Source: a virus. Taken from it: 25,226 nucleotides of DNA. Below, piece by piece: positions 7,690 to 13,973 of this stretch; the first letter of the stretch is position 1, and every line of letters begins with the position of its first letter. Position numbers and translations under genes: made by a program. The stretch is from the IMG/VR virus record IMGVR_UViG_3300023199_000199, positions 1 through 25,226 of that record; one strand, 5' to 3'. The notes under the pieces are model-generated. The model searched no databases, had not been told where the DNA came from, and saw only the letters and a program-made list of their open reading frames with translations.

Positions 7690-8458
7690 TGAGCCAGGCG
7701 GGCATGCCGGTCGCCGGCGCTCCGCTCGGCGCGTTGGCCGGGGACGCCGGCGGCTGCTGGGCGGGCGGTTGCTGCGGGGACTGCTGCGGAGCTGGAGCCT
7801 GCGCGCCCCAGGCCGGGGCCGCGGACGGCGCTTGCGGCTGCGCACCCCATGCCGGCGTGGGCGCCTGCCAGCCCGGCGCCGGCGCGCTCGCGGCCTTGCG
7901 CGGCGGCGCGTTGACGGGCTCCGGGGGCACGGTTTCGCCGCGCATGATCTCGGCATGTTGCGGCTCGTCAGGCAGAACGACGTTCGCGACCCGGTTCTGG
8001 TCCCGGTATTGCGGGTTGGAGGCGGGCTCCACCATGATCCGCGCGGCGAAAACGATGCCGTCGAGATGCTTGAGCCCGGGCAGCACCCGCTTGGCCTTGG
8101 CGTCGGGGCTCTCGTCCCTGGGATCAAGCCCGAGAGCGCTGTCGACCATCGCCCGAAAGGTGGACTTCGAGATCTTCCAGCCGATCGACTGGCCCTTCTC
8201 GTCGACCTTGCCGCCCGCCACGGTGAAGCTCTGCCAGAATTTCCGCCGGGCATGCGGCCCCTCGAGGATGGTGAACTCGCAGTCCAGCATCTTCGCGTCG
8301 CTCGACTGCGAGGCCTTCAGGAGCTTCGCGTCCATCGGGGTTGCGCCGTCGACGCCGCCGGGGCGCACGGTCAGGCGGACCTTGGCGAAGGTGCCGTCAG
8401 GGATGAGCTCGCCGATGGGGGCCATCTGTGGCTGGGCGTCGTTGAGATCGTAGCTCAT
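7682..8458 (-). CDS. DUF669-like single-strand DNA-binding-type protein
   Basis: 258 aa. Residues about 15-175 form a beta-rich domain with 'CEFTILEGPHARRKFWQSFTV', which resembles the DUF669 group that sits beside Sak-type recombinases in phages and is suspected to bind ssDNA. The rest (about 180-258) is a low-complexity Pro/Ala/Gln tail with repeated 'PAWGAQ'-type units, ending in 'GMPAWLNG'. A flexible tail with a short conserved tip resembles the layout of SSB proteins, though the tip is not acidic. Start 8458 has AAGGAC 8 bases upstream. It is 22 bases after the Sak4-like ATPase, which fits an annealing or strand-exchange pair. The binding activity is inferred. Confidence 0.72.
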   Translation of the reverse strand: MSYDLNDAQPQMAPIGELIPDGTFAKVRLTVRPGGVDGATPMDAKLLKASQSSDAKMLDCEFTILEGPHARRKFWQSFTVAGGKVDEKGQSIGWKISKSTFRAMVDSALGLDPRDESPDAKAKRVLPGLKHLDGIVFAARIMVEPASNPQYRDQNRVANVVLPDEPQHAEIMRGETVPPEPVNAPPRKAASAPAPGWQAPTPAWGAQPQAPSAAPAWGAQAPAPQQSPQQPPAQQPPASPANAPSGAPATGMPAWLNG

Positions 8459-8480
8459 GGGTCTGTCCTTTGCGTCTGGA

Positions 8481-9338
8481 TCAGGAGTGGGTGGCAGTGT
8501 GGGCGGGTGCGCGGCCGTCGATCTTCGCGATCAGCGCGCCGAGATCGGGCGCCTCGGTCACATCGAGCCGGCCGGAGCGGTCCTTGGCGGGAAGGCCCCA
8601 GGGGTTGCCGGAGCGGCAGACGAGCCGGCGCTCGGCGGAGGTCTCGTCGAGGGTCCAGTCGCCCTTGGCGTCGCGGCCGAAGAGCTGCATGGAGACGACC
8701 TGATCGACGATGCCCGGCAATTCGCGGCCGGCCTTCGTGCCCTCCATCTGCGGCTGCCATGTCGTCGCGCCGAACTCGTCGGTGACCTTTTCCAGCACGC
8801 CGACGAAGATCACCGTCTTGCCGCGGGCGTGCTGCAGATGCTTCAGCGCCTGGATCACCTCGCGCCCCAGGAGCCCGTAGGCGCCGCGGACATCGGGCTT
8901 CCCGGTCCGCTCGGAGAAGGCCTCGGGCTGCTGGCGGGCATAGGCCATGGCCTGCCGCGTCAGGTCGGTAATCGAGTCGACGAAGACGATCCGCTTCCGG
9001 GCGAGGAAGTCCTCGATGCCGGTGCCGAGATACTGCTGCTGCAGCCAGGCGTGATACTCGGCGCCGTACCAGGACTTCGGATGCTGGGCCGGGTCGTGCC
9101 CGCCGATCAGCACGGCGAGGTCGCGGAAATCGGTGAAGCTGCGCACCGGGATCGAGTCCCCGCGCCAGTCCTGCACCGACTTCATGCCGGCCTCGAGATC
9201 GAGGCAGACGGTCTCCTCGGCGGGCAGAGATTTCAGGAGCGTGGTCTTGCCGACGCCGGGCGGGCCGAAGATGGCGAGCGAGGTCTTGTTCTCGGCGGCC
9301 GAGAGCCGTTCGTCGGCGGTGATGATGCGGAAGGCCAT
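8481..9338 (-). CDS. Sak4-like AAA_24 / RecA-fold recombination ATPase
   Basis: 285 aa. It has Walker A GPPGVGKTT (25-33) and Walker B 'RIVFVDSITD' (Asp121), followed by 'GAYGLLGREVIQALKHLQHARGKTVIFVGVLE' and a C-terminal 'EGTKAGRELPGIVDQV', all typical of phage AAA_24 ATPases of the Sak4 type. These proteins promote single-strand annealing together with an SSB-like partner, and the DUF669-like gene directly downstream is a good candidate. Start 9338 has GGAG 8 bases upstream. It is separated from the upstream gene by a 104-base GC-rich spacer with a long inverted repeat, so its expression may be set separately from the upstream genes (inference). Confidence 0.85.
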   Translation of the reverse strand: MAFRIITADERLSAAENKTSLAIFGPPGVGKTTLLKSLPAEETVCLDLEAGMKSVQDWRGDSIPVRSFTDFRDLAVLIGGHDPAQHPKSWYGAEYHAWLQQQYLGTGIEDFLARKRIVFVDSITDLTRQAMAYARQQPEAFSERTGKPDVRGAYGLLGREVIQALKHLQHARGKTVIFVGVLEKVTDEFGATTWQPQMEGTKAGRELPGIVDQVVSMQLFGRDAKGDWTLDETSAERRLVCRSGNPWGLPAKDRSGRLDVTEAPDLGALIAKIDGRAPAHTATHS

Positions 9339-9366
9339 GGGGTTCTCCGGGGTGTGAATTCAGGGG

Positions 9367-9441
9367 GCGCGGCGGCGGGGGTGACCGGGTGCCGAAGGGG
9401 AACCTGCCCGGCGTTGCCGACCGGGCGTCCCGCCGCCGCGC
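9367..9441 (-). repeat. 13-bp inverted repeat in intergenic spacer
   Basis: Positions 9367-9379 are the exact reverse complement of 9429-9441, with a 49-base loop that can form further CCGGG/CCCGG stems. The outer arm ends just beyond the stop codon of the 160-aa gene and precedes the Sak4-like gene by about 30 bases. There is no U run, so it is not a classical terminator; an attenuator, RNA processing site or stability element is possible. The arms are CGG-rich, so chance is not excluded. Confidence 0.5.
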
Positions 9442-9442
9442 G

Positions 9443-9925
9443 TCACCGGTCTCGAGCCTCGAGCCGGAAGATGGGTTTGCCGGTGGTCTCGCTCCGCGCA
9501 TCCGCGAAGCCCTCGCGCATCGCCGCGGGCCAGGCGCCGTAGCGCCGCTCGGGCACGCGGTAGGCGATCTCGAGATACTCGGTCGGATCGTCGCCGGCGG
9601 CGCGGATGCGCTCGGCCATCGCAGCCAGCCGGTCCTGATCCCACGTGACCTTCTTTGGCAGGTCGGCGACGACCACAACGCCCTCGTCCTCGACGCGCAC
9701 GGTGCCGCTGGTCTTGCCCTGAGCGGCCCGCTCGGCCGCGGCGGCGGCCTCGTAGCGCTGCGCAATGCCGGCCTCGAGCCGGTCCCGCAGCCGCTTCACG
9801 CGGGCGGTCTCGGCGAGCGCCGTCGTCTGCAGATCCAGCAGCATCTCGGGCGGCAGCGCCGCGATGTCGCCGAGGGCGAGACGTTCGAGATCGTCGAAAT
9901 GCGGGGCGTTGTCGGGGTGCGGCAT
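9443..9925 (-). CDS. Conserved-looking protein, function unknown
   Basis: 160 aa starting MPHPDNAPHFDDLERL. I chose 9925 (GGAG about 8 bases upstream) over an in-frame ATG at 9961 that would overlap the previous stop as ATGA; both are possible. The middle is a strongly charged helix, a likely coiled coil (about 35-75), followed by a small beta segment 'SGTVRVEDEGVVVVADLPKKVTWDQDRLAAMAERIRAAGDDPTEYL' and 'YRVPERRYGAWP'. I recall similar unnamed proteins next to phage replication genes in alphaproteobacteria but cannot name a domain. No function is assigned. Confidence 0.7.
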   Translation of the reverse strand: MPHPDNAPHFDDLERLALGDIAALPPEMLLDLQTTALAETARVKRLRDRLEAGIAQRYEAAAAAERAAQGKTSGTVRVEDEGVVVVADLPKKVTWDQDRLAAMAERIRAAGDDPTEYLEIAYRVPERRYGAWPAAMREGFADARSETTGKPIFRLEARDR

Positions 9926-9960
9926 GGCGGGGTCTCCATTGGAGGGGAATGGCAGGGCCA

Positions 9961-10302
9961 TCAGGCGGCCTCGGCGTCTTCGAGGAGGCGGGCGAGCGGC
10001 ACCGGCGTGCGACGCGGCCTGGTCCGGGCGATGGCGAGATAGGCGAAGCGGTCCGGACCGAGCCGCACCTGGACGAGGCCCGCCTCGAAGGCCCGGTGCG
10101 CGGCGCCGGCCAGCGCGACCAGCCTGCGGCGGTCCGGTTCCGGCAGCGTCGAGATCACGGCCGTCGTGTCGATCCCGAGGAACCCGCGGTGGTATTCCAG
10201 CCGGTCGCCGGGCATCGCCTGTCCGATCCAGGCGCAGAACTCGATGTCGGTCAGCGGCCGGGGCCGCGCCGGGGTGAAAGCGGTGGGGGGCATGACGAGC
10301 AT
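9961..10302 (-). CDS. Small protein of unknown function
   Basis: 113 aa from the ATG at 10302. An ATG two codons earlier (10308) lies too close to the strong GGGAGG ribosome site, which is 8 bases from 10302. The sequence 'RPLTDIEFCAWIGQAMPGDRLEYHRGFLGIDTT...DRRRLVALAGAAHRAFEAGLVQV' is alpha/beta without a recognised motif. It follows the sigma-like gene by about 20 bases, and its stop region overlaps a possible start of the next gene, so it is part of the same transcript. Function unknown. Confidence 0.7.
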   Translation of the reverse strand: MLVMPPTAFTPARPRPLTDIEFCAWIGQAMPGDRLEYHRGFLGIDTTAVISTLPEPDRRRLVALAGAAHRAFEAGLVQVRLGPDRFAYLAIARTRPRRTPVPLARLLEDAEAA

Positions 10303-10321
10303 CTCCATGTCCTCCCTCTAC

Positions 10322-10915
10322 TCACGCGGCTCGCGAGGCGTCCCACCGCCCCCCGAGCCCGCGCATGGCGAGATCGAGCCGGAGGCGTGCGAGGCGGCGG
10401 TAGAAGGCGGAACGGGAGATGCCGTCGCGACCGATCAGATCGGCGACAGCGCAGGTGCCGAGTGCAGTGCAGAGCCCGCGGACATCCTCCGGCAGGTCGG
10501 CGAGCGCCCGGGCGAGATCGTGGCGGGTCTCGACGTCCGCCGCGGCGCAACGATCCTGGCCGTGCCAGGCGGCCAGCCCGTCCGTCTCCGCCAGCCGGCA
10601 GCCCAGCGGCTCGGCGCTGCCGGCGACGGGCGCGTCGAGCGACAGCACCCTGCCGCCCTGCGCCCGGCGCCGGCGATGGTGCCGGATCGCGATGCGCGAG
10701 CACTGGTTGCGGAGAACTATGTTGGCGAAGGCGCCGATGGTGCCGCGGCGCTTGTCGAAGCCCGGCAGCCGGCAGATCAGATCGATCAGGAGGTCCTGGC
10801 GGAGATCGTCGAGATCGGCGGCAGGGAGCGCCAGCTTGCGGTGCAGACGCCGCGCCGCGACGTCTGTCTCGTCGATCAGCGTGGCAAGGTCGGAGGGGGA
10901 AATTGGGGGATACAT
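10322..10915 (-). CDS. Sigma-70 family RNA polymerase sigma factor-like protein
   Basis: 197 aa. Residues about 33-85 look like sigma region 2 ('LDDLRQDLLIDLICRLPGFDKRRGTIGAFANIVLRNQCSRIAIRHHRRRR'), with a basic end that would contact the -10 element. Residues about 150-190 look like region 4 with a helix-turn-helix ('AVADLIGRDGISRSAFYRRLARLRLDL'). The linker is short, as in ECF-type sigma factors. It heads the replication genes on the minus strand, behind the 11-bp repeat array, so it could direct polymerase to element promoters. It could also be a sigma-like protein used for another DNA-binding job. No anti-sigma gene is adjacent. Family assignment is good; target promoters are unknown. Confidence 0.8.
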   Translation of the reverse strand: MYPPISPSDLATLIDETDVAARRLHRKLALPAADLDDLRQDLLIDLICRLPGFDKRRGTIGAFANIVLRNQCSRIAIRHHRRRRAQGGRVLSLDAPVAGSAEPLGCRLAETDGLAAWHGQDRCAAADVETRHDLARALADLPEDVRGLCTALGTCAVADLIGRDGISRSAFYRRLARLRLDLAMRGLGGRWDASRAA

Positions 10916-10978
10916 CGGTGAAAGCCTCGGAACATCGTTTCTGATGCTCCAAGACTGCCGGCCTCCGCCGGGCCGCCG

Positions 10979-11022
10979 GTGTGATTGGCGTGTGTTTGAT
11001 GTGTGCCGGGTGTGTGACCGAC
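10979..11022 (-). repeat. Four-unit 11-bp direct repeat array (GTGTGnnnGnn)
   Basis: Four consecutive 11-base units start at 10979, 10990, 11001 and 11012 on the plus strand: GTGTGATTGGC, GTGTGTTTGAT, GTGTGCCGGGT, GTGTGACCGAC. All share GTGTG at positions 1-5 and G at position 9, while the other positions vary. The array starts 6 bases past the regulator's stop and ends 63 bases before the sigma-like gene, so it occupies that gene's probable promoter region. Spacing of 11 bp is the classic layout for PhoB/OmpR-type winged-helix binding, which makes it a candidate operator (inference). Confidence 0.8.
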
Positions 11023-11027
11023 GGCAC

Positions 11028-11952
11028 TCAGTCCTCTATGACGACCTCTGACGGCGCGAGGCCAAGGCGGTACCCGCGCGACCGGACGGTCCCCACGAGC
11101 GTTTCGACCTCCTTTTCTGTGAGCCCGCAGGTGACGAGGGCCCTGCGCAGGTCTCGGACGATCTCTCGCGGTGTTCGCTGAAACTGCGCCTCGATCTCCT
11201 GCGCCTTGAGCACGGGGTCGCGCTGCACCGACCGTTCGACAAGCATTCTGAAGAGAGCGAACATCTGCGGGGCAAGATCGAGACGGCGACCGTCCAGCAC
11301 CGCGAACTGCCCTTGGCGATGCAGGACGAGCCTTACACCGCCGGTCGGTATGCGCCCGTCGTCGAGGATCAGGCGGTCGACGCCCTCCGGATCTGCCTTG
11401 ACCATGTCGGCCAGCGCAAGGACCTCAATCCCGGCCTCGCGCAGCCGCAGCACCAGCGCCGGCTCCGGCTCCTTGGCGATGACCGTCACTGGTCGCGGCG
11501 CCGCCGCGGATTTCAGCGCGAGGATTGCGCCCGGCACCTCCAACCGGTCCGCGCTGTCGCAGAGCATGAGCACCCGACCGGCAGGCCCGGAGCCGATCAT
11601 CCAGACCCCATCCACGACCGCCGAGACCGCCGCTCGCGCCGATCTGCCCTGCAAGCCGGTTGGCATCGACGCCGAACCGCATCAGGTCGCCATCATCGAG
11701 CACAACGTCCTCTGCCGCATCGTGCGGACAGCATGCGCGCAGTTCGTCGCAGATCTGCCGGATCGGGCGAACATCGAGACCGCAGTCGCAATGCGCACAG
11801 ACCGACCAGCTGTCCGCCTTCGGAAGCTCGATCAGCACGCGCGTCCTCAGCAGGCGCTCGACCTCGCGCTCGGGAAACCGGCGCAGCGCCCGGCCCGAGA
11901 TCGAGACTTCCGGGCCGCCGTCACTCAGCCGCGTCCACAACCATGCCAGCAT
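11028..11952 (-). pseudogene. Zn-finger/winged-helix regulator, frameshifted
   Basis: Two overlapping frames appear to form one protein of about 306 aa. The first (start 11952) encodes a cysteine-rich segment 'SWSVCAHCDCGLDVRPIRQICDELRACCPHD', a likely zinc site, followed by 'VVLDDGDLMRFGVDANRLAGQI' (Ile104). The second frame continues as 'ARAAVSAVVDGVWMIGSGPAGRVLML', ending in a PhoB/OmpR-like winged helix ('LDLAPQMFALFRMLVERSVQ...LRRALVTCGLTEKEVETLVGTVRSRGYRLGL') at 11028. Removing one base near 11635-11643 restores a continuous frame. Alternatively the second frame starts at its own ATG (11666) as a separate 212-aa protein, giving split genes. The first ATG lies inside the end of the 411-aa gene, so the two are coupled. 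It is probably the DNA-binding regulator of the element. Confidence 0.65.
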
Positions 11953-13156
11953 CGCGATCCTTCTCCAGCCCGTGGCGCGCGATCAGCGTGTGGACCGCCT
12001 TCTCGAACCGCGTCCGGCGAAAAGCGAGCGTGCCCGGCGGTTTCAGCTTCACGGTGACCTGCGCAGGCCGCTTGCCCTCCGACTCGAAGAAGACGCGGAA
12101 CGAGATCTCGCCGAGCCGCCAGCCCTTGCCAAACTGCACCTCGCTGCCCTTGAAGTGCCGCAGCGCGCCGGTAGCGTCCTTCGATTCCCACGTCCGAACG
12201 TGGCGCCACTTCGCCTCGTCCTCATCCCACTCGAAATGGTCGGCGGCGGCGGCCACGATCCGCACGTCGAGGATGCGGTCGTCGTAGCGATGATCGAAAG
12301 CGAAGTCGGGGCCGGCCTCGCTGATCGGATCGAGGGTATAGAGATCGCGGGCATCCTTGCCCGAGAAGAAGCCGGGACGGCCAAGGACGTGCTTGGCGAA
12401 GATCTCGGCGAGATCCGCCTGCTGGGCCTTCACGACCCCGCCGATGAACAGCCGCGCCTCTGCCGGCGAGTAGCGCAGCGTGGCGTATTTCACGGCGCGA
12501 AGCGGAATGATCTTTTCCTTGTCGCCGTCCACCACGGGTGTCGTCGCGACCGGTGCTCCATGGCTGACGACGAGGTTGATCTCGCCGGCCTCCTCGTAGG
12601 GACCGAGGCGGCAATACTCGCCCTGAAGATCGCGGGCGAAAAGCTTCATCGCTGCAACCTTGAATGCGTCGATGATCTCCGGCGTCAGGTCGGCGCTGAC
12701 GTCGCGCTCCGGCCCTCGGAACTCGGCCAGTGCTGTCGGGGTCCGCAGGGCATGGAAGTCGGCCGCCGCCTCGAAGACGCTCTTGTGATGCAGGTAGGTG
12801 TGCAGCGCGACATGCTTCGGGTCGTGTCTGGCTGGCGCAGATTCCTTCTCGTCCGGCTCGGGATCGGGATAGAGCACCACCCCCTGCCGCCGCGCCTCGT
12901 TCAGGATGATCTGCATGCCCTCGTTGCTTCCGAGGTCTGCCACCCGGTGGAGATCGGCCACCATGCCCTCGTTCCAGGCGGTGACGGCCGCCTCGAAATG
13001 CTTCGCGAGCGCAGATCGGACATCTGAATCTTCGCCATCGAAATCGATTGGCACGTCCTTCGGCTCGAAGTGCCGTGCAAAGAGTTCCTCGATGAGGCCA
13101 AGATCGATTGTCTTCAGGAATTTTGGATTGACGAATTTCTTGAGATCGGAACCCAT
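11921..13156 (-). CDS. Unrecognised 411-aa protein, SOS-linked
   Basis: 411 aa, start 13156 with GAGGTG 7 bases upstream. The sequence is charged, soluble-looking and without membrane segments or any motif I recognise. Notable parts are 'HDPKHVALHTYLHHKSVFEAAADFHAL' (His-rich, about 115-145), 'GEYCRLGPYEEAGEINLVVSHGAP', and a beta-rich C-terminal half with 'FFSGKDARDLYTLDP' and 'HRYDDRILDVRIVAAAADHFEWDEDEAKWRH'. It is the first gene behind a perfect LexA-type box and is coupled by a 32-base overlap to the winged-helix regulator. The two probably act together, for example as sensor/modulator and DNA-binding partner (inference only). The gene itself is certain; its function is unknown. Confidence 0.8.
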   Translation of the reverse strand: MGSDLKKFVNPKFLKTIDLGLIEELFARHFEPKDVPIDFDGEDSDVRSALAKHFEAAVTAWNEGMVADLHRVADLGSNEGMQIILNEARRQGVVLYPDPEPDEKESAPARHDPKHVALHTYLHHKSVFEAAADFHALRTPTALAEFRGPERDVSADLTPEIIDAFKVAAMKLFARDLQGEYCRLGPYEEAGEINLVVSHGAPVATTPVVDGDKEKIIPLRAVKYATLRYSPAEARLFIGGVVKAQQADLAEIFAKHVLGRPGFFSGKDARDLYTLDPISEAGPDFAFDHRYDDRILDVRIVAAAADHFEWDEDEAKWRHVRTWESKDATGALRHFKGSEVQFGKGWRLGEISFRVFFESEGKRPAQVTVKLKPPGTLAFRRTRFEKAVHTLIARHGLEKDRDAGMVVDAAE

Positions 13157-13182
13157 TCATTCACCTCGCTAATGCCGGACAT

Positions 13183-13197
13183 GTTCTGATTATGTTC
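13183..13197 (-). promoter_or_regulatory. LexA (SOS) box, alphaproteobacterial type
   Basis: GTTC-TGATTAT-GTTC is a perfect match to the GTTC-N7-GTTC consensus known for LexA in Rhodobacter and other Alphaproteobacteria. It lies 27 bases upstream of the 411-aa gene, and on that gene's strand it overlaps a -10-like CATAAT (centred near 13192). A further GAAC half-site sits at 13207-13210. Binding there would block transcription of the 411-aa/winged-helix pair until DNA damage. Confidence 0.75.
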
Positions 13198-13221
13198 TAC
13201 CTGACAGAACAACCGGGAGTC

Positions 13222-13258
13222 GAGTCCGAGGCGGCTCTACCCGCGTCTTTCCGGACTC
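13222..13258. repeat. 7-bp inverted repeat in divergent spacer
   Basis: GAGTCCG (13222-13228) and CGGACTC (13252-13258) are exact inverted repeats 23 bases apart in the spacer between the minus-strand SOS-linked operon and the plus-strand recombinase cassette. This may be an operator; there is no T run. Low specificity. Confidence 0.35.
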
Positions 13259-13290
13259 TGTGGGACGGTTCGCGAATGGGATGAGTAGGA

Positions 13291-13320
13291 GAAGGGCGAG
13301 ACATCACGGACCCGCCCTTC
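13291..13320 (+). repeat. 8-bp inverted repeat abutting a start codon
   Basis: GAAGGGCG (13291-13298) pairs exactly with CGCCCTTC (13313-13320), and the ATG at 13321 follows immediately. An AGGAG sequence overlaps the left arm about 30 bases from that ATG. In RNA this hairpin would sit against the start codon, which either limits translation from 13321 or suggests that the true start is the ATG at 13354. Confidence 0.45.
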
Positions 13321-13524
13321 ATGAAACGCCCCAATCCCCTGCCGCCCAACCGGATGACGCCCGCCGAACGCCGCGCCGAACTCTGCGGCCTGCTGGCGCT
13401 CGGGCTGGTTCGGCTGAAGCTGCGCGATCGCGGCGAACCTTCTGACGATACTGGAGAAATTCGCCTACACTCTCCGGCCGACCGATGCCGTCATGCAACT
13501 CCAACTCACCGGAGAACCGCATGA
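13321..13524 (+). CDS. Small leader protein of the recombinase cassette
   Basis: 67 aa from the ATG at 13321, or 56 aa from an ATG at 13354 (MTPAERRAELCGLLALGLVRL). The stop overlaps the DUF2924 start as ATGA. I recall similar short proteins of about this length, with the conserved stretch 'AERRAELCxLLALGLVRL' and an Arg/His-rich end, immediately upstream of DUF2924 genes in alphaproteobacteria. That supports a real, co-translated gene. There is no clear ribosome site, and a hairpin abuts the first ATG. Function unknown. Confidence 0.6.
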   Translation: MKRPNPLPPNRMTPAERRAELCGLLALGLVRLKLRDRGEPSDDTGEIRLHSPADRCRHATPTHRRTA

Positions 13525-13973
13525 CGACCCACGATCCCATCCCCGCGCGCCTGGCAGCGCTGAAGACGGCGACGACGCCGGACCTGAAGGCGCAGTGGCG
13601 CGACCTGTTCGACAGCGAGCCGCCGCCGTTTAACCGGCGCTACCTTGAGAGCCGGCTCGCCTACCGCATCCAGGAACTCGCCTATGGCGGGCTGAAGCCG
13701 GAGACGATCCGCCGGCTGGAGCGGCTCGGCGAGGAACTCGACGGCGGCGACCGGAAGAAGAGCCGGATCCGCGCCGACACGATGCCCATCGCCGGCACCC
13801 GGCTGATCCGCGAATGGCAGGGCGTCGAGCATGTCGTCACCGTCACCGCGGACGGGTTCGAATGGCAGGGGCGGCCGTACAAGTCGCTCTCTGCCATCGC
13901 GCGGGCGATCACCGGCACGCGCTGGAACGGCTGGGTCTTCTTCGGCCTCAAGAACCGGAGGGCGCGGACATGA
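13521..13973 (+). CDS. DUF2924 domain protein
   Basis: 150 aa, start MTTHDPIPARLAALKTAT at 13521, coupled by ATGA overlaps on both sides. It carries the DUF2924 hallmarks: 'LKAQWRDLFDSEPPPFNRRYLESRLAYRIQELAYGGL' and the C-terminal 'GTRLIREWQGVEHVVTVTADGFEWQGRPYKSLSAIARAITGTRWNGWVFFGL', a compact beta-rich module. In this family the gene almost always precedes a large serine recombinase, as here. The tail 'YKSLSAIARAITGTRWNGW' resembles DNA-binding modules found in restriction and recombinase partners, so it may be an accessory factor for the recombinase (inference). Family assignment is confident; role unproven. Confidence 0.9.
   Translation: MTTHDPIPARLAALKTATTPDLKAQWRDLFDSEPPPFNRRYLESRLAYRIQELAYGGLKPETIRRLERLGEELDGGDRKKSRIRADTMPIAGTRLIREWQGVEHVVTVTADGFEWQGRPYKSLSAIARAITGTRWNGWVFFGLKNRRART

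Noticed and set aside
7739-7880. Repetitive GC-rich stretch that resembles a tandem repeat
   Set aside because: It encodes the Pro/Ala/Gln tail of the DUF669-like protein, and the units are irregular.
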